Shown here in pieces: positions 28,701 through 34,700 of a stretch of 64,000 nt of DNA (position 1 is its first letter; each line of letters begins with the position of its first letter). The notes beneath the pieces are model-generated. The model searched no databases. It worked only from the letters and a program-made list of their open reading frames with translations, and was not told where the DNA came from. The stretch is from positions 14,261 to 78,260 of the forward strand of contig CAZWPX010000020.1 in assembly GCA_964636125.1 (NCBI GenBank), in the 5' to 3' direction. Origin of the DNA: CAJINA01 sp964636125. Lineage in GTDB: Bacteria > Desulfobacterota > Desulfobacteria > Desulfobacterales > CAJINA01. Made by a program: the position numbers and the translations under genes.

Positions 28701-31700
28701 TGCCGGATCCGGATCGTCTGAAATCGTTATCGTAATATCGGCAAACTGCTGCTCGCCGGTGTACACGGTGCCGTCCCCGCCGTCGGTGCCACCGTTCTGG
28801 CCGGTTCCTCCGAGAGCGGTAGTCGTGCCGGAGTAACTGCTGGCACCATACAGATAGGCCAGACGTCCGCCACCCCCGCCGCCGGAACCGTAGGAATGGG
28901 TTCCGCCGTTTCCGCCATTGGCAGTCATGGCGCCAGACCCTTCGAACCGACCGGCCCGGACAAGAATGCCGCCGCCCGCACCACCACCGGCCAGCGTTCC
29001 GCTGCCCGCCGAATTGCCGTTTGCAGATATTGCGCCATTGAGGAGTAGCGTACCGCTTACCGTAAGGTTCACGAGTCCGCCACCGTCGCCACCGGGATTG
29101 CCCCCATCCCACGCACCGCCGCCGCCGCCAAGGTCGCCCGGGGCCATATCGCTGCCGTAGGCCGCGCCTACGGGGTGGGTCTGGTAGCCGGTTCCCCCCA
29201 GGTTGCCGTGGCTGCCGCCGGAAGTTTTGTAACTGCCGTTGGTGTTGCCGGTGGTGCGGCCGTAGTAGCTGCTGTTGCCGCCACTATAACCGCCAAGATA
29301 CCCCTGGTCGCTAACGTCGATGCGGCTGGTCTCGTCGATGGTCAGGTAGGTGGCGTGAATGTCCAACCGAGAGACGCTGTCGGTGCCGGCATCTTCATGG
29401 GACACGGTCGCCTGATCGTAGAGGTCCACCACGTCGGCGTACAGGGGCAGGTCGTCGAGCCCGACAAAAGCGCTTCGCCCGATACTCACGCTGTTGAACT
29501 GCCCCACACCGATGGCATAAGAGGCCCCTCCCGCGGCAACGATGCCCAGGTCGCCGTCCGTAGTCAGGGTGGTCTCGGTGTTATCTGTGATGCCAAAGCT
29601 TGCGTTCTGGCGCCGGTCGGGGTTGACGATCATCCCCACCAGGGCGCCGGGGATCCAGGCCGCTGCAGTGTCGGTGAGTACGGAACCGGCGATGCCCCCT
29701 TCGGCATCGGAAGTCCCCCGGTAAATGACCGAAAGTCCCCGCGTGGAGATCCTGCCGGTGGTCTGGCCGTTATTTTCCACCACCAGATCGCCGTCGGGCT
29801 GATCAATCTGCTTCCAATAAATAGTTCCGGCGCCGCCGGGCCCGCCCCCGTAATTCCCCGCACCGCCGTGGGCGCTGACCGCTCCGACAAAGGTGCTGGA
29901 ATCATAGTGCAGGGCGATCCGGCCGCCGCCGCCGCCGCCCTCGGTGTAGCCGCAGCAGTAAGTCCCCCCGGTCCCGCCGACCGAGGAAATATTGCCCGTA
30001 CCGGTCAGCGCCCCGGCTTGGATGGAAATCCCGCCGCCGGCCCCGCCGCCGGCCAGGTTCCCGGCCGGCGGGCTGCCGCCGTCGGCAATGATGCTGCCGT
30101 CGTGGGTGAAGGTGCCCTCCACCACCAGGCGCACCAGTCCGCCGCCGTTACCGCTCGGATGGTTGCTGGTCCAGGCCCCACCCCCGCCCCCGGGTTCAAC
30201 CGGATCGGTCAGATCCCCGTAGCTCAAGCCGGTGGGCCCGCTGGAGCCGTCCCCGCCGAAACCGCCGTGGCTCCCGCCGTCGGCCTCGCGGCTGCCGTTG
30301 GTGGTGACGTTGCCGCTGGTGCGCCCGTAGTCGCTGGAATTGCCGGAGCGCCAGCCTCCCAGATATCCCCGGGCGGCGACGTTGATGGTGCTGGCGGCAT
30401 CCACAGTCATGTCCCCGGTCACCGTAACATCAATCAGGTGGGTCGTTGCGGTGGTGGTGTCCGGGTGGGTCAGGTTGGCGCCGTTGGTCAGGAAAAGAGT
30501 GCCCAGGGTCAGCCGTTGACCGCTGCAGTCGAGGGTCAGCCAGGCACCATCCAGGGCCAGGCTCCCCACCCAGGTCAGGGCCTCGGTCCGCACCCGGGCG
30601 CTCCCGGAGACGGTGAGCTTTTCAAACGCGATGGCCGCCGCCGGAAGCGGCGTGGAGCCTTCAACAGCGCTCCGTTCGCTGTTGTCGACGGCAAGCTCGC
30701 CGTAGGTGTGGGCCGGTCCCTTGATGAAAATCGTGCCGGCGCCGCCGTTGGGCCCGCCCTGGGTTCCATTGCCCCCGTGGGCGCTGAGGGTCCCCGTGTA
30801 GGAATGATTCGTGTAATAGATGGCGATGCGGCCGCCCCCGCCGCCGCCCATCTGATAGACGCAGCAGTAGGATCCCCCGTTGCCGCCGTCTGCGGAGATG
30901 ACACCGCCGCCCACAAGCGACCCAGTCTGAATATAGATGCCGCCGCCGGATCCCCCGCCGGCCAGCTTTCCGCTTCCCGGTGTGCCGCCGTTTGTGGAAA
31001 TGGTACCGTCATTGGTGAGGGCCCCGCCCACGGTGAGCCGCATGAGACCACCGCCGTCGCCGCCTGGATGATTGGAGTCCCAGGCCCCGCCGCCGGAACC
31101 AAGGTCGACCGGGTCGGTCACCTCCCCGTAGGTGGAACAGATGGCCCCGCCGTTGGAACCGTTGCCCCCCAGGCCGCCGTAGCTGCCGCCGTCTGCATCA
31201 TAGCTGCCGCCGGTGGTGACGTTGCCCACGGTTCGACCGTAATCGCTGGCGTTGCCGGGGCGCCGCCCGCCCAGATAACCATGGGCGTCAACATCCACGC
31301 GACTGGTGGCGTCTACGAACATTGAGCCGTCCACCTGGACGTCGAGCCGGTATTGCTGGGTGGCCGTGGTCTCCAGATGCTGCATCGTCGACCCGTTGGT
31401 CAGGCTCAGACTCGGCAGCTGAACCTGCCCGACCCCCAACAGGAGCTGGGCATTGTTGGTGACGTTCAGGGCCGGCAGTTGGAGGGTGAGCTCCGGGTTG
31501 TCCTGCTTGTACCATCCGTTGTCCAGGATGAAGGTACCGGTAACCTGGGTGACGGTGGTGTTGAAAACCCGCGCGCCCCCGGTGATGCGCACGTTCTCGT
31601 AGACGGTGGGCTCCGCCGGCAGAGGCGTACTGGAGTCAATCGGAATCCGGCCGCCGTTGTCCGCCATCAGGTCCCCATGGCTCTGGGCCGCACTCTTTTT

Positions 31701-34700
31701 GAAAATCGTTCCGGCGCCGCCGCTCGGCCCGCCCTGGGTCCCACTTCCCCCGTAGGCGGTTATCAACCCGGTGAACAGATCGCTGTCGGCCAATATGGCA
31801 ATGCGGCCGCCCCCGCCGCCACCCATCTGATGTCCGCAGCAGTAGGTTCCCCCGTTGCCGCCGTCTGCGGAGATGACACCGCCGCCCACAAGCGACCCGG
31901 TCTGAATGTAGATGCCGCCGCCGGATCCGCCGCCGGCCAGCCTTCCGCTTCCCGGTGTGCCGCCGTTTGCGGAGATGGCACCGTCGTTGGTGAGGGCACC
32001 GCCCACGGTGAGCCGGATGAGGCCGCCGCCGTCACCGCCCGGGTGATTGGAGTCCCAGGCCCCGCCGCCGGAACCAAGGTCGGCCGGGTCGGTCACCTCC
32101 CCGTAGGTGAGGCAGATGGCCCCGCCGTTGGAACCGTTGCCCCCCAGGCCGCCGTAGCTGCCGCCGTCTGCATCATAGCTGCCGCCGGTGGTGACGTTGC
32201 CCACGGTTCGACCGTAATCGCTGGCGTTGCCGGGACGCCGCCCGCCGAGGTAGCCGCGTGCGTTGGTATCGATGGCCCCGCCGTCCATTACGTTCAGGTC
32301 TCCTTCGATAAGAAGCGCCATCCAGTAAACCGAAGCCCCGTCGGTTTGACCGTGGGTAACCACGGCCCCCGGCTGGATCGTCAGGCTGGCAAAGGTATGG
32401 GTGCCGTTGACCGTGAGGGTCACCGGCGTTGCACCGTCTCCCACGGTGATGTGCCGGCCGTCATGGGAAAAATCGAGGGTATCGATCACCATGTCTGCGG
32501 CGATGGTCTCGGCCGGCGGATCAGCCTCAACCACTGTCTCCACGCCGGAGACGGCATTGTTGACCGTATCCGGGTCGTAGGTGTCGGAAGAAACGCTGCA
32601 GCTGTTGGAAAGCGTCCCCTCGGTTCCGGAAAGAATGGTCCCCCGGAGAAGAATCTTGATCGCTCCGCTGCTGACAAGCGTGCCCAGGTTCAGCGAACCG
32701 GTATAGCTCGACCAGGTCAGCCCGCCGTCCAAAGAATAGACGGGATTTTCCAGCGGGGCCGGCAGTTCGTCGGTGAGCACCGTGTTGACCGCGTCCGACG
32801 GACCAAGATTGGTCAGGTTCATCTCGTAGGTAAGATCGTAGTCGGCCACCGCCGGGTCCGGGGCGTCGGTCATTGTAAGAGACAGGTCCGCCGTGGGGCT
32901 TACGGCCGTGGCCATTGTGCCGGTGGTGTTGTCGGCGGTTTCCGGATCCGCCACCACGGAGGCGACATCGGCGCTGTTTTCGATCCCCGTAACGGTTTCG
33001 GACAAGACGGTTCCCCGGAGGTGCACTTCCCGGGAAGCGCCCGGCACCAGGGTGCCGATGTCGATGGATCCCGTCCAGGCCGTCCAGGTCACCCCCGCAT
33101 CGAGGGAATAGGCTGACCCGGAGACGGCTGCCGGAACGGCGTCGGTCAGGACCACGTGGGTGGCGTCCGAGGGCCCGGCATTAACAATGGTGAAGGTGTA
33201 GGTCAGCGGGGTGCCGGGAACCACCGGGTCCGGATCGTCTGTGAGGGCGATGGAAAGATCGGCCCGGGGTAAAAACGTGGTACCGAGCACCGCCGTGTTG
33301 TTGGACTCATCCGGATCGCTTCGCACGGATTCGATCGAAACGGTATGGGTAATCGGCTCGGTTGCGGCCGGATCCACGGTGCCGCGGATTTGCACTTCCT
33401 GGACGGCACCGTTGGCCAGCGTTTCCAGGTTCACGGAACCGGTCCAGGGGTCCCAGGTGGATCCGCCGTCGGTGGAATATTCCGGGGTCGGGATTGAATC
33501 GGGCAGAACGTTGGAAAGGGTGACACTGTCGGCATCCAGCGGGCCGTTGTTGGTAACGGTGATGGCATACGAAAACGGATCTCCGGGTATGGCCGGTTCG
33601 GCGCTTGCGCTCTGGGTTACGGCCAGGTCCGCCGGATCGATCACCGTGGTTTCAGCGGCAGTGTTGCTCTCCGGCAGGAGATCCAACTGGTTACCGATCA
33701 CCGTAGCCGAATTCGTCTGCGTCCACTCATCGGCCACGAGCACCTGGAGCAGGACGGTTGCGTCACCCCCGGCCACAATGCTGCCCAGGTCGCATGTGAC
33801 GACGCCGCCATTTTCGGTGCAGGAGCCCTGGGATGGAGCGGTAGACTGGAAAAGAGCGCCTGCGGGAATCGTGTCCGTCAGGATGACACCGGTGGCGTCT
33901 GTTGCGCTGTTGTTGGTTACGATGAGAGTGTAGTCGATAGATTCCCCGTTAAACACCGGGTCGAGGGCATCGGCGATGGTGATGGAGAGATCGATGGCAG
34001 AGGGTTCACTGTATAGGGTCCCGGCTTCGCCGGTGCCGCCGCCGTATGTTCCTGTTCCGCCATCAGCCGAGATCGTGCCCAGATAGGAACTGCTCTGACT
34101 GTAGACCGCAATCCGACCGCCGCCGCCGCCGCCCTTGGCAGAGGTGGTATAAGTACCGGCACTGCCGCCATTGGCCGAGATGACGCCGCTCCCGCTAATG
34201 CTGACGGTATGAATATAAATGCCGCCGCCGGCACCGCCGCCGTTACCGTTACTCCCGGGCGTACTTCCGTCGGTACTGATCGTGCCATCGACGGCTAACG
34301 TGCCAGCCACTGTCAGTCGAATCAGCCCGCCGCCATCTCCACCCGGGTAATCGCCATAGTAGTTATAACCGCCGCCGCCGCCGCCCGGCTCCGTCGGATC
34401 GGTCAGAACGCCATAGGACGAACCGATGATGGCGCCGGTTCCACTTCCGCCCGTCCCACCGTAACTGCCCCCGGCACGCTTGCTGCTCCCATTGGTTGTG
34501 ACATTGCCGCTGGTGCGACCGTAATCGATGCTGTTCCCCGGGCGCCTGCCCCCCAGATAACCCCGGCCGTTGACGTTTACGGCACTGGTGGCGTCGATGG
34601 ACATGGCACCGCCAACGCTGATGTCCAGCCCGTAAACCTGTGTGGCCGTAGCATCGAGATGGGTCAGGTTCGAGCTGTTGGTCAGGCTCAAGGCCGGCAG

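Noticed and set aside
29175..33116. Long open frames on the plus strand opposite the giant gene (about 716 and 587 codons)
   Set aside because: They are antisense shadows of glycine- and GC-rich repeats, have alanine/glycine/proline-biased products, no ribosome site and no recognisable domain.
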